Assembly (NCBI GenBank): GCA_947461015.1
Contig: CANHIR010000116.1
Location: forward strand, 1 to 6,011
DNA: 6,011 nt
Direction: 5' to 3'
Source of the DNA: Bacteroidota bacterium
Lineage (GTDB): Bacteria > Bacteroidota > Bacteroidia > Chitinophagales > Chitinophagaceae
Both the position numbers and the translations under genes were made by a program. The notes beneath the pieces are model-generated. The model worked only from the letters and a program-made list of their open reading frames with translations. It did not search any database and was not told where the DNA came from. Below, one piece after another: positions 1-5,713 of this stretch; positions within the stretch are counted from its first letter, which is position 1, and each line of letters starts with the position of its first letter.

Positions 1-357
1 AGGGAAAATATCATTAAAGACCTTATTGAATTTTTTGAAGAAAAAAAGAAATTACTAGTTTTATATGGAATTGAGCAATGGGTAATTGATCCTGGATTCG
101 GATTTGGCAAAACCAAAGAGGAGAATTTTACCATTGTAAAGGAAATTGCTAACCTTAAAGCATTAGGATTACCAATTTTATTAGGGGTGTCTAGAAAATC
201 AAGTATTTATAAAACACTAAATATTACCCCTGAGGAAGCATTAAATGGCACAACCGTTTTACATACCCTTGGGATTCTAAATGGTGCATCTATTTTGCGA
301 GTACATGATGTAAAGGAAGCAAATGAAGTCATTACATTAATGTCTAAATGCAAATAA
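1..357 (+). CDS. folP: Dihydropteroate synthase, C-terminal part (5' end outside window)
   Basis: Reading frame 1 is open from the first base to TAA at 355-357, giving the last 118 residues of a protein whose start lies left of the window. Three dihydropteroate synthase signatures appear in order. DPGFGFGK at residues 30-37 of the fragment is the pterin-binding strand and loop. The GVSRKS segment at 62-67 carries the conserved Ser-Arg-Lys. RVHDV at 100-104 carries the Arg and His that help bind pterin and phosphate. By family knowledge the enzyme condenses dihydropterin pyrophosphate with p-aminobenzoate to make dihydropteroate, a cytoplasmic step of folate synthesis and the sulfonamide target. 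The full protein is usually about 270-290 residues, so a little over half is missing. The frame is intact to the stop. The gene runs head-on into the FKBP/nrnA operon, separated by a hairpin terminator. Confidence 0.93.
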   Translation, partial: RENIIKDLIEFFEEKKKLLVLYGIEQWVIDPGFGFGKTKEENFTIVKEIANLKALGLPILLGVSRKSSIYKTLNITPEEALNGTTVLHTLGILNGASILRVHDVKEANEVITLMSKCK

Positions 358-358
358 A

Positions 359-391
359 AAAGCTCCCCGTATTTACATACAGAGGAGCTTT
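359..391. terminator. Bidirectional intrinsic terminator between folP and the FKBP gene
   Basis: AAAGCTCC (359-366) pairs perfectly with GGAGCTTT (384-391), an 8-bp stem around a 17-nt loop. Read on the minus strand the stem is followed by TTTTTATTTG, a good U-tract for ending the nrnA-FKBP transcript, whose stop is at 426-428. Read on the plus strand it starts one base after the folP stop codon, and its tail is TTTAATAAAAAGTTTTT, a weaker U-tract. Its place between two convergent genes fits a shared terminator. Confidence 0.75.
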
Positions 392-425
392 AATAAAAAG
401 TTTTTAAAAACTAGTTGTGTCCTTT

Positions 426-1373
426 TTATCTTGGACTAGCAGCACTTTGTTTTGGCAATGCTTCTTTCTTTTTTACATCTAATACTTCAATATCAAAAGC
501 AATACATTCATTAGGTTTAATTTCTGCACCCGCACCTTGCTCACCATATGCTAAATAAGAAGGAACATATAATGTACCCGTTCCACCTTTGTTAAAATAA
601 TTTAACCCAATATGCCATCCATATATCACATTGGATTCATAAATTCTTACCAATAATGGTGTCCCCCCTGGTTTCATGTTGGTATCAAAAGTGGTTCCAT
701 TTAAATGGTATCCTTTGTAATTTACTGATACTTGTTTTGTGCTGTCTACCTTATTAGAGGCATCTCCTGTTGTTTTTACTACGACAAAAACGCCTTCTGG
801 AGTCTCAATTGCATTTTTAATATTGTTTTTTGCCAAGTATTCTCTGATGGGTTTCTTTTGATTCTCATTTAAAATTTTGTTTTCTTTTGTACCATCTTCT
901 TTAGCCAATTCCTCGCTGCTGAAAATATTAACCACATCTACTTTACCAATGATAAAGTCGCCTTTTTTGAAAATATTATTAATTTGCAAAGCTCCTAATT
1001 TTGCTAAAGTATCTACACTCAATGAAAACTCTACTTTATCTCCTTTTTTGAATTTATTGAAGATTTCAATGAAATCATACTTTGCTTGTTTTAACATTGC
1101 TGTATCAAACTTTACATATCCTGGCATTTTGCCAACTGTTGTTTGTAAAACTGAATCAGTTGATTTAATGGTATACGTAAGATTAATTTTAGCAATTTGA
1201 CCCTGTTGTATTAACTTTTCGTTATCATTGGTATGGGTAATTTTATACACCATTCCTGATGGTGCTTTTTCCAACTGTCCTGTTAATCCGTTTTCAGTTC
1301 TGTCTGCAGGTTTTTGTTTGCAACTAGCTAATAAAACAATAGCGAATGTTACTTTTAATGTTGATTTTATCAT
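426..1373 (-). CDS. Lipoprotein FKBP-type peptidyl-prolyl cis-trans isomerase, two-domain
   Basis: 315 residues. Residues 1-17 are a lipoprotein signal peptide with lipobox LASC, so Cys18 should be lipidated and the protein anchored in the envelope facing the periplasm or surface. Residues about 50-150 resemble a degenerate FKBP domain (GQIAKINLTYTI strand, FKKGD turns) without the Gly-Trp active-site loop. Residues about 190-300 are a complete FKBP domain: VSVNYKG (215-221), TTFD (227-230), VIYGW (249-253), LAYGEQGAG (274-282) and the last strand IAFDIEVLDV (291-300). Residues expected to line the active site (Tyr219, Phe229, Asp230, Val249, Ile250, Trp253, Tyr276, Phe293) are present, so this domain is probably active as a proline isomerase and chaperone. 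It starts 6 nt after the nrnA stop and is surely co-transcribed with it. GldI of gliding flavobacteria is also a lipoprotein FKBP, but it is shorter with one domain, and I do not claim that identity here. The function is firm at family level; the client proteins are unknown. Confidence 0.92.
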   Translation of the reverse strand: MIKSTLKVTFAIVLLASCKQKPADRTENGLTGQLEKAPSGMVYKITHTNDNEKLIQQGQIAKINLTYTIKSTDSVLQTTVGKMPGYVKFDTAMLKQAKYDFIEIFNKFKKGDKVEFSLSVDTLAKLGALQINNIFKKGDFIIGKVDVVNIFSSEELAKEDGTKENKILNENQKKPIREYLAKNNIKNAIETPEGVFVVVKTTGDASNKVDSTKQVSVNYKGYHLNGTTFDTNMKPGGTPLLVRIYESNVIYGWHIGLNYFNKGGTGTLYVPSYLAYGEQGAGAEIKPNECIAFDIEVLDVKKKEALPKQSAASPR

Positions 1374-1379
1374 TTTTAT

Positions 1380-2390
1380 TTATTGTGTTAATTGATTACG
1401 ATATGTTTTTATAATTTCTGTGAAGTCTGCAGCAGTTTCATCCACCGATTTGGATGATCTTCCCCCAGCAGCATTGGCATGCCCTCCTCCTTCAAAATGT
1501 GTGCGTGCAAAAATATTCACGTCAAACACACCCTTACTTCTAAAGCTCCATTTTCTTTCTTCTTCCCTATCAATAACAATGGCCGCTAATTTTATCCCTT
1601 GTATGGATAACAAATAATTCACCAAACCTTCTGTATCACCCGTTTTAAGATCAAATTTATAAATATCTGTTTTCGGAATTGCCATTAATGCGGTGTTTAA
1701 TTCAGGGAACACTTGCATTCTATATAAAAACGCATTACCCATAAATTTTAACCTTGCTTCACTACCCTGATCATAAATGTTTTCATGGATCATGGAATGT
1801 TGCAAACCCAGTTCTTTTAAATGAGCTACTATTTTATGAACAGAGGCAGTGGTAGAAGGGAAACGGAAAGAACCTGTATCTGTCATCAACCCTGTATATA
1901 AGCAAGCTGCAATGTCTACATTAATTAAATTACTATGTCCTGATTGAACAATTAAATCATAAATCATTTCACAGGTAGAACTCATTTTAACATCACTGAT
2001 ACCAAAAGTAAAACTTGCAGTATCGGGTTGTTGGTGATGATCAATTAAAATTTTAACTGCTTTTGAATCAACAATTACAGGTTCTAAATTTTTAGTTCTG
2101 TGTAGAATATTAAAATCTAGACAAAAAATATAATCGGCTTCATTTATGATTTGTGCAGAAGCTGCTCTATTGGCTTCAAAATCAATAACTTCATTAACTC
2201 CTGGCATCCAATCTAAAAATTGAGCCCAATTGGTAGGCGATATTACAGTAATATCATGCCCTAAGTTTTTTAAGAAATGATACAAAGCCAGGCTTGACCC
2301 CATTGCATCACCATCTGGTTTTTGGTGACAAGTAATCACCCCTTTAAAAGGTTTGCTTAATTCGGGAAAAAACTGTTCAATACTTTGCAT
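1380..2390 (-). CDS. nrnA: DHH/DHHA1 phosphoesterase, NrnA-type oligoribonuclease / pAp phosphatase
   Basis: 336 residues, the usual length for stand-alone DHH-DHHA1 enzymes. All metal-binding motifs are visible. Motif I is HQKPDGDA (22-29), motif II LDFN with Asp92 (91-94), motif III DHH (117-119), and motif IV TDTGSFRF with Asp171 (170-177). The DHHA1 substrate-binding loop is EGGGHANAAGG (300-310). By family knowledge the Mn-dependent enzyme degrades RNA fragments of a few nucleotides and removes the 3' phosphate of pAp in the cytoplasm; some relatives cleave pApA from c-di-AMP, and sequence alone does not decide between these. The ATG is the only reasonable start: an in-frame TAA lies five codons upstream and the next Met (30) is inside motif I. 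The gene leads a two-gene operon with the FKBP gene and is divergent from ndk. Its start is only 7 nt from a promoter motif, suggesting a leaderless transcript. Confidence 0.92.
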   Translation of the reverse strand: MQSIEQFFPELSKPFKGVITCHQKPDGDAMGSSLALYHFLKNLGHDITVISPTNWAQFLDWMPGVNEVIDFEANRAASAQIINEADYIFCLDFNILHRTKNLEPVIVDSKAVKILIDHHQQPDTASFTFGISDVKMSSTCEMIYDLIVQSGHSNLINVDIAACLYTGLMTDTGSFRFPSTTASVHKIVAHLKELGLQHSMIHENIYDQGSEARLKFMGNAFLYRMQVFPELNTALMAIPKTDIYKFDLKTGDTEGLVNYLLSIQGIKLAAIVIDREEERKWSFRSKGVFDVNIFARTHFEGGGHANAAGGRSSKSVDETAADFTEIIKTYRNQLTQ

Positions 2391-2397
2391 GTGGGCA

Positions 2398-2405
2398 CAA
2401 ATTTA
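2398..2405 (-). promoter_or_regulatory. Putative -7 promoter element for the nrnA-FKBP operon
   Basis: On the minus strand this reads TAAATTTG, a full match to the Bacteroidota -7 consensus TAnnTTTG. No convincing TTTG-type -33 element sits about 19-21 nt upstream. The element ends 7 nt before the nrnA ATG, so the usual start distance would put the first transcribed base at or next to the A of ATG. It lies in the left arm of the inverted repeat 2391-2442. Confidence 0.55.
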
Positions 2406-2427
2406 AGGCAAAACCAATGTTTTTGTG

Positions 2428-2435
2428 TAAATTTG
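2428..2435 (+). promoter_or_regulatory. Putative -7 promoter element for ndk
   Basis: TAAATTTG matches the Bacteroidota -7 consensus TAnnTTTG exactly. It ends 34 nt before the ndk ATG, leaving an AC-rich leader of about 25-30 nt with AAAGAAAAAC just before the start. No clear -33 element is seen. It forms the right arm of the inverted repeat 2391-2442 and mirrors the element that faces nrnA. Confidence 0.55.
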
Positions 2436-2469
2436 CGCCCACAATTAGAAACATTTTAAAGAAAAACAC

Positions 2470-2886
2470 ATGAGCAACAGAACATTTACGATGATTAAGC
2501 CCGATGCTACCTCAAAAGGTTACACTGGTGCAATTTTAGACCAAATTATACAGGCAGGATTTGTAGTGAAAGCAATGAAATGGATACATTTAACGCCTGC
2601 TCAGGCTGGTCAATTTTACGAAGTACATAAAGAACGTCCTTTTTATGGAGAATTGGTTGAATTTATGAGTAGTGGCCCAATTGTAGCTGCCATTTTAGAA
2701 AAAGACAACGCTGTGGCAGATTTTAGAACCTTAATTGGTGCAACTAATTTTAAAGATGCTGCGGAAGGAACCATTCGTAAGAAATATGCAAGTTCTATTG
2801 GAGAAAATGCAGTGCACGGAAGTGATAGTGATGAAAACGCTGCAATAGAAGGTAATTTCTTCTTTAGTAGTTTTGAAAGATTTTAA
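2470..2886 (+). CDS. ndk: Nucleoside diphosphate kinase
   Basis: 138 residues, a normal length for bacterial Ndk. The active-site segment NAVHGSDS (113-120) carries the phospho-accepting His116. Other residues known to bind nucleotide are in register: Lys10 in TMIKPDA, Tyr50, Phe58 in ERPFYGEL, Leu62, Arg86, Thr92 in GATN, Arg103 in GTIR, and Asn113. By family knowledge the enzyme moves the gamma phosphate of ATP, through phosphohistidine, onto other nucleoside diphosphates, keeping NTP and dNTP pools balanced in the cytoplasm. GATN is followed by [10 protein letters not shown] where many homologues have PxxAxPGTIR, a mild variation outside the catalytic residues. The gene is monocistronic: it has its own promoter motif upstream, an intrinsic terminator downstream, and a divergent nrnA neighbour. 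Confidence 0.97.
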   Translation: MSNRTFTMIKPDATSKGYTGAILDQIIQAGFVVKAMKWIHLTPAQAGQFYEVHKERPFYGELVEFMSSGPIVAAILEKDNAVADFRTLIGATNFKDAAEGTIRKKYASSIGENAVHGSDSDENAAIEGNFFFSSFERF

Positions 2887-2941
2887 TAAATACGCCTTAT
2901 CAAAACATAATACTGTATTTATATTTCCTCTAATTATTTTC

Positions 2942-2970
2942 GGCGCCCCCATAAACGAGGGCGCCTTTTT
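2942..2970 (+). terminator. Intrinsic terminator of ndk
   Basis: GGCGCCC (2942-2948) pairs perfectly with GGGCGCC (2959-2965) around a 10-nt loop, followed by TTTTT (2966-2970). The GC-rich stem stands out in AT-rich surroundings, 55 nt after the ndk stop. On the minus strand the stem is followed by GAAAATAATT, so it should end the helicase transcript less efficiently, although its position would allow some bidirectional use. Confidence 0.88.
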
Positions 2971-2978
2971 AATGATCG

Positions 2979-4307
2979 TTATTTTTTAGCTTTTCTTTTT
3001 TTGGGTTTGCCGTATTTCTTATTCATTGCGTCCTTGTGATTTTTTCGAACGTTCACTTTTTGATTTTTCAAAGATTTTTCATGGAAAGCGGGACCTGATT
3101 CTTCTTTCTTAGGCACTTTAATTTGAATAATCTTCATTCTTACTTTTGGCTTTTCATCCTCAGTTAAAATTTCAGAAATTATTAATTTTTCAGGTAAGGG
3201 TTGAACCGGAATTTGCTGCTTCATTAAAGACTCAATAGCTTCTCTTTCTTTAGCTTCCTTTGGCGTTATAAAAGTAATGGCAATGCCCTTTTTATCTGCT
3301 CTACCGGTTCTTCCAATTCTATGTATATAATTTTCAGGAACATCTGGTGTATCAAAATTTATAACATGGGTAACTTCCGCAACATCAATTCCACGAGCCA
3401 TTACATCGGTTGATATAATATATTTAAATACCCCTGCTTTAAATTGATTCACCGTATTAAAACGATAATTTTGTTCTTTATTAGAGTGAATCACACCAAC
3501 GATATCAGGGAACATTTCAATGAGTTTATCATACAGTTGATCTGCTAAATTTTTTGTAGCTGCAAATATCAACACTTTCGTCATCGTATTATCTGAGGAC
3601 AAAAGCAGTTCCAGTAAATTAACCTTTGTATTAAAATTAGGCACCTCATATCCTGTTTGTATAATGTTTTCAAGTGGCGTTCCAGTTGGTGCCGCTTCTA
3701 CTCTTTCGGGAGCCGTAAAATAATCATCCATTAATTTTTCAACATCCTCTGTTATGGTTGCTGAAAACAATAAATTCTGGCGTTTTTGAGGAAGTAATTC
3801 TAAAATATTGGTGATTTGTTTTCTAAATCCCAAGTTCAACATTTCATCCATTTCATCTATCACCAATCGTTTAATTGTTTTGGTTTTAATAGACCCGTTC
3901 ATGATTAAATCAAACAATCTTCCTGGTGTTGCAACAATCACATCTGCCCCATTTTCTACTTCGATGGCTTGTGTATTAATGTTTACCCCACCAAAAACAC
4001 CCACTGAAGTAACGTTCATGTATTTGGTTAATTTCTTAGCCGCTTCTACTACCTGAACAACCAATTCCCTGGTGGGAACCAATATTAAAATTTGTGGAGC
4101 TTTATTTTTGTCAAATTTCCACTGTCTCAAGCAGGGTAACAAATACGCAAAAGTTTTACCGGTACCTGTTTGGGCAATCCCACAAACGTCTCTACCAGAC
4201 ATCACAATTGGGAATACCCTATGTTGAATGGTGGTGGCCTGCTTGTATTTTAAATCCGATAAAGCATTAAGCAAAGAAGCATTTAGATTGAGGTCGGTAA
4301 AATTCAT
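2979..4307 (-). CDS. DEAD-box-family ATP-dependent RNA helicase (RhlE-like), motif II reads DEMD
   Basis: 442 residues with the full superfamily 2 RNA helicase order. Visible motifs are the Q-motif region (FTDLNL at 3-8, Gln28), motif I AQTGTGKT (45-52), Ia PTREL (78-82), Ib TPGR (127-130), motif II DEMD (151-154), motif III SAT (182-184), motif IV VLIFAAT (245-251), motif V STDVMARGID (299-308) and motif VI HRIGRTGRA (329-337). Residues about 390-442 form a Lys/Arg-rich tail likely to touch RNA. By family knowledge it uses ATP to open short RNA duplexes in ribosome assembly, cold response or RNA decay; the exact target cannot be read from sequence. Motif II has Met in place of the usual Ala, while both catalytic acids Asp151-Glu152 and Asp154 are kept, so activity is expected. 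The gene is monocistronic and ends facing ndk. The ATG start agrees with the position of the Q motif. Confidence 0.94.
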   Translation of the reverse strand: MNFTDLNLNASLLNALSDLKYKQATTIQHRVFPIVMSGRDVCGIAQTGTGKTFAYLLPCLRQWKFDKNKAPQILILVPTRELVVQVVEAAKKLTKYMNVTSVGVFGGVNINTQAIEVENGADVIVATPGRLFDLIMNGSIKTKTIKRLVIDEMDEMLNLGFRKQITNILELLPQKRQNLLFSATITEDVEKLMDDYFTAPERVEAAPTGTPLENIIQTGYEVPNFNTKVNLLELLLSSDNTMTKVLIFAATKNLADQLYDKLIEMFPDIVGVIHSNKEQNYRFNTVNQFKAGVFKYIISTDVMARGIDVAEVTHVINFDTPDVPENYIHRIGRTGRADKKGIAITFITPKEAKEREAIESLMKQQIPVQPLPEKLIISEILTEDEKPKVRMKIIQIKVPKKEESGPAFHEKSLKNQKVNVRKNHKDAMNKKYGKPKKRKAKK

Positions 4308-4311
4308 AATG

Positions 4312-4319
4312 CGAAGGTA
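4312..4319 (-). promoter_or_regulatory. Possible -7 promoter element for the helicase gene
   Basis: On the minus strand this reads TACCTTCG, one base off the TAnnTTTG consensus. It ends 4 nt before the helicase ATG, so if used it would give a leaderless or nearly leaderless transcript. No clear -33 element is seen, and the single mismatch makes this tentative. Confidence 0.3.
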
Positions 4320-4367
4320 AAGGATTAGGATACGTTAAAATCACATATACATAATTTATTAAATATT

Positions 4368-4375
4368 TTTATTTG
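4368..4375 (+). promoter_or_regulatory. Weak -7-like element before the secreted orphan gene
   Basis: TTTATTTG differs from TAnnTTTG at one position and ends 40 nt before the ATG at 4416. No better match occurs in the 108-bp gap. If it is real, the transcription start would fall inside the palindrome 4379-4399. The surrounding AT richness makes a chance match likely. Confidence 0.22.
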
Positions 4376-4378
4376 ATT

Positions 4379-4399
4379 ATGTAAATATTTTATTTACAT
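4379..4399. repeat. Perfect palindrome with 9-bp arms upstream of the orphan gene
   Basis: ATGTAAATA (4379-4387) and TATTTACAT (4391-4399) are exact inverted copies around TTT. The palindrome ends 16 nt before the ATG at 4416. Its size and symmetry resemble a binding site for a dimeric regulator. As RNA it would be a weak AU hairpin in the leader. No regulator gene is in the window. Confidence 0.5.
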
Positions 4400-4415
4400 T
4401 GTAAAAAAATAGAAC

Positions 4416-5117
4416 ATGAAAAAGTTTGTAACCATATTTTTAGTAAGTTTTATTTCATTTGGGTTTAAGGATGGGTTGAAAAAGAAGCTAAAAGAACAAA
4501 ACAGTCCTTTTACAATAATTTTTATGAAGAATAGTGCATATGATAACACAAATAATAAATCTTACCCATGTGCGCAACCTATTGTAGTGTACATTAATGG
4601 TAAATATATAGAACCACCAGATTGTATAAAAAATGAAAATGGTGTTATCATTAATAATAAAGAATGTGCTAATTATAGAAAATTAATTCAACCATTTATA
4701 TCTAGAGGTGCCAAATTATACGAGTTAAACAATGGTATACGCAATAATATTTTCACCGTTCAAAAAACTGCAATAACTGGCATGGGAAGAGAAATTCATT
4801 GTGGGATTTTGAACGAAGAGCCTATACATACATTTTTAACCAACAATCCAAATATTGGTATTGGAACACTTGCACCATTAGAAATTTCAGATCGTCCAAA
4901 ATTGAAAAAAAGAAAAGAATGTTTAGATCTTGGATATCCTTCAGGTGGTATGTTGTTTTGTAGTGATAAATTAATGTCTAAAGTAGATATAGATGGCGAT
5001 GGATTTCCTGAACTTATTTATGAAAATGAAGTCACTGAAGGTTATTACATTACAATTTATTCTAAAAAGAATAATAAATGGATTAAGGTATTTGAAGGAA
5101 GTGGTGATGGCGTTTAA
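4416..5117 (+). CDS. Secreted-looking protein of unknown function with six cysteines and a DxDxDG loop
   Basis: 233 residues; I do not recognise the family as a whole. Residues 1-17 (MKK, then a hydrophobic FVTIFLVSFISFGF) look like an export signal, without a clear cleavage site or lipobox. Six cysteines (52, 70, 84, 129, 169, 182) follow the signal, an even number that would suit disulfides in the periplasm or outside. The C-terminus has VDIDGDGFPELIYE (190-203). Asp191, Asp193, Asp195 and Glu199 are spaced like the calcium loop of FG-GAP/VCBS or EF-hand-like repeats, and the strand-rich segment after it (YYITIYSKKNNKWIKVFEG) fits one such repeat. I infer a small exported protein that may bind calcium; the first 180 residues give no functional clue. 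Codons are AT-rich, more so than in the helicase. It converges on the membrane-protein gene 36 nt away. The ATG is preceded by an A-rich stretch typical of the phylum, and the signal peptide supports this start. Confidence 0.8.
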   Translation: MKKFVTIFLVSFISFGFKDGLKKKLKEQNSPFTIIFMKNSAYDNTNNKSYPCAQPIVVYINGKYIEPPDCIKNENGVIINNKECANYRKLIQPFISRGAKLYELNNGIRNNIFTVQKTAITGMGREIHCGILNEEPIHTFLTNNPNIGIGTLAPLEISDRPKLKKRKECLDLGYPSGGMLFCSDKLMSKVDIDGDGFPELIYENEVTEGYYITIYSKKNNKWIKVFEGSGDGV

Positions 5118-5130
5118 ATGATTTTATTAT

Positions 5131-5159
5131 AAGTAATAATCACAAAGTAAATATTACTT
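5131..5159. terminator. Weak AT-rich hairpin between two convergent genes
   Basis: AAGTAATA (5131-5138) pairs with TATTACTT (5152-5159) around a 13-nt loop, between the stop of the secreted orphan gene and the end of the membrane-protein gene, and it overlaps the latter's stop codon (5154-5156). Neither strand has a clean T-tract after the stem, so it is a poor terminator and is listed only because nothing better is seen in the 36-nt gap. Confidence 0.25.
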
Positions 5160-5642
5160 CATTTTACTCAATGCTTCGCTACAAATGTCATACTCTTTAT
5201 ACAAATTAGGATTATTGTTTTTGCTTCTTGCGTATTTTATATAAGGTTGCATATTTTTGTTGAATTTAATATAAGAAGTTCCAATAAATTTCTTGATCAC
5301 TTCACCGTCATAAATTTCTATATTATATCCAATTCCTAAATCTTCAAATTCATTTAATTGACTTCTTATTTGAGCATTTAAAATACTGTCTTCGTTAATT
5401 AATTTAATTAAACTATCTGGATTGTTTACATTGTTTATACGTTGATTAATTAATCTCAGATTGCTCTTCTCACGTTTTTCCAAAAACTGTACCGTTTGGA
5501 TTTTTTTGTTCCATTCATATTGACTTTTATTAACTTTAATATTCCAGGTAATACTAAACGTAATTGAAATTGCGGCTAATAATTCTAAAGCCAGTTTATA
5601 AGAGAATTTTTTAGCTTTTTCAGCTTCATTTGTTTTTTCCAT
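5154..5642 (-). CDS. Small single-pass membrane protein, DUF4760-like C-terminal half
   Basis: 162 residues. A charged N-terminus (1-16) is followed by one hydrophobic segment at about 17-34 (LALELLAAISITFSITWNI). Next comes a charged, probably helical stretch at about 40-100 (KSQYEWNKKIQTVQFLEKRE onward). The last part (97-150) has NEFEDLGIGY, IYDGEVIKKFIG, a segment with MQPYIKYAR, and NPNLYKEYD. From memory this order (an EDLG/GY segment, YD-EV-KK, PYI, then NP-Y-E-Y) resembles DUF4760 proteins, a family without known function; I could not search to confirm it. With Lys/Glu-rich sequence on both sides, the orientation in the membrane is not obvious. No catalytic motif is visible. The ATG at 5640-5642 is chosen because it gives the full charged segment before the membrane helix; no clear promoter motif is seen upstream. 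Confidence 0.72.
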   Translation of the reverse strand: MEKTNEAEKAKKFSYKLALELLAAISITFSITWNIKVNKSQYEWNKKIQTVQFLEKREKSNLRLINQRINNVNNPDSLIKLINEDSILNAQIRSQLNEFEDLGIGYNIEIYDGEVIKKFIGTSYIKFNKNMQPYIKYARSKNNNPNLYKEYDICSEALSKMK

Positions 5643-5686
5643 GATTAGTTATTTTAGACAAATAATTTTTTAAAATTATAATATTT

Positions 5687-5703
5687 AGCTCACTTCGTTC
5701 GCT
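5687..5703. other. Solitary short hairpin motif, same layout as the hairpin in the 76-bp repeats
   Basis: AGC-tc-AC-TTC-GT-tc-GCT: a 3-bp outer stem (5687-5689 with 5701-5703), a symmetric tc/tc internal loop, a 2-bp inner stem (5692-5693 with 5697-5698) and a TTC triloop. The 71 bp between the membrane-protein gene and the repeat array hold nothing else that I can name. Such a short imperfect stem is weak on its own; it is listed because the neighbouring repeats show the same arrangement. Confidence 0.35.
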
Positions 5704-5713
5704 TAATTCCCAC

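Larger units (their letters stand above)
2391..2442. repeat. Inverted repeat spanning the divergent nrnA/ndk promoters
   Basis: GTGGGCACAAATTTA (2391-2405) and TAAATTTGCGCCCAC (2428-2442) are inverted copies matching at 14 of 15 positions, separated by 22 nt. Both arms contain the promoter motif TAAATTTG followed by YGCCCAC. The symmetry goes beyond the promoter motif, so the same factor could act on both genes. With a 22-nt spacer it is more likely a two-site arrangement on DNA than an RNA hairpin. It could also be an accident of two similar promoters. Confidence 0.7.

Noticed and set aside
399..412. AGTTTTTAAAAACT palindrome next to the folP/FKBP terminator
   Set aside because: It has no loop and lies in AT-rich DNA beside the true hairpin. 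Nothing suggests a function.
877..1200. Plus-strand reading frame of 107 codons opposite the FKBP gene
   Set aside because: It is a shadow of the FKBP frame, which has clear family motifs. The shadow protein has no recognisable feature.
1420..1617. Plus-strand reading frame opposite nrnA
   Set aside because: It lies over the conserved DHHA1 part of nrnA and has no features of its own.
2731..2952. Minus-strand reading frame opposite the end of ndk
   Set aside because: It overlaps the Ndk active-site region and the ndk terminator, so it is a shadow.
3808..4056. Plus-strand reading frame opposite the helicase gene
   Set aside because: It lies over helicase motifs Ib-II and has no features of its own.
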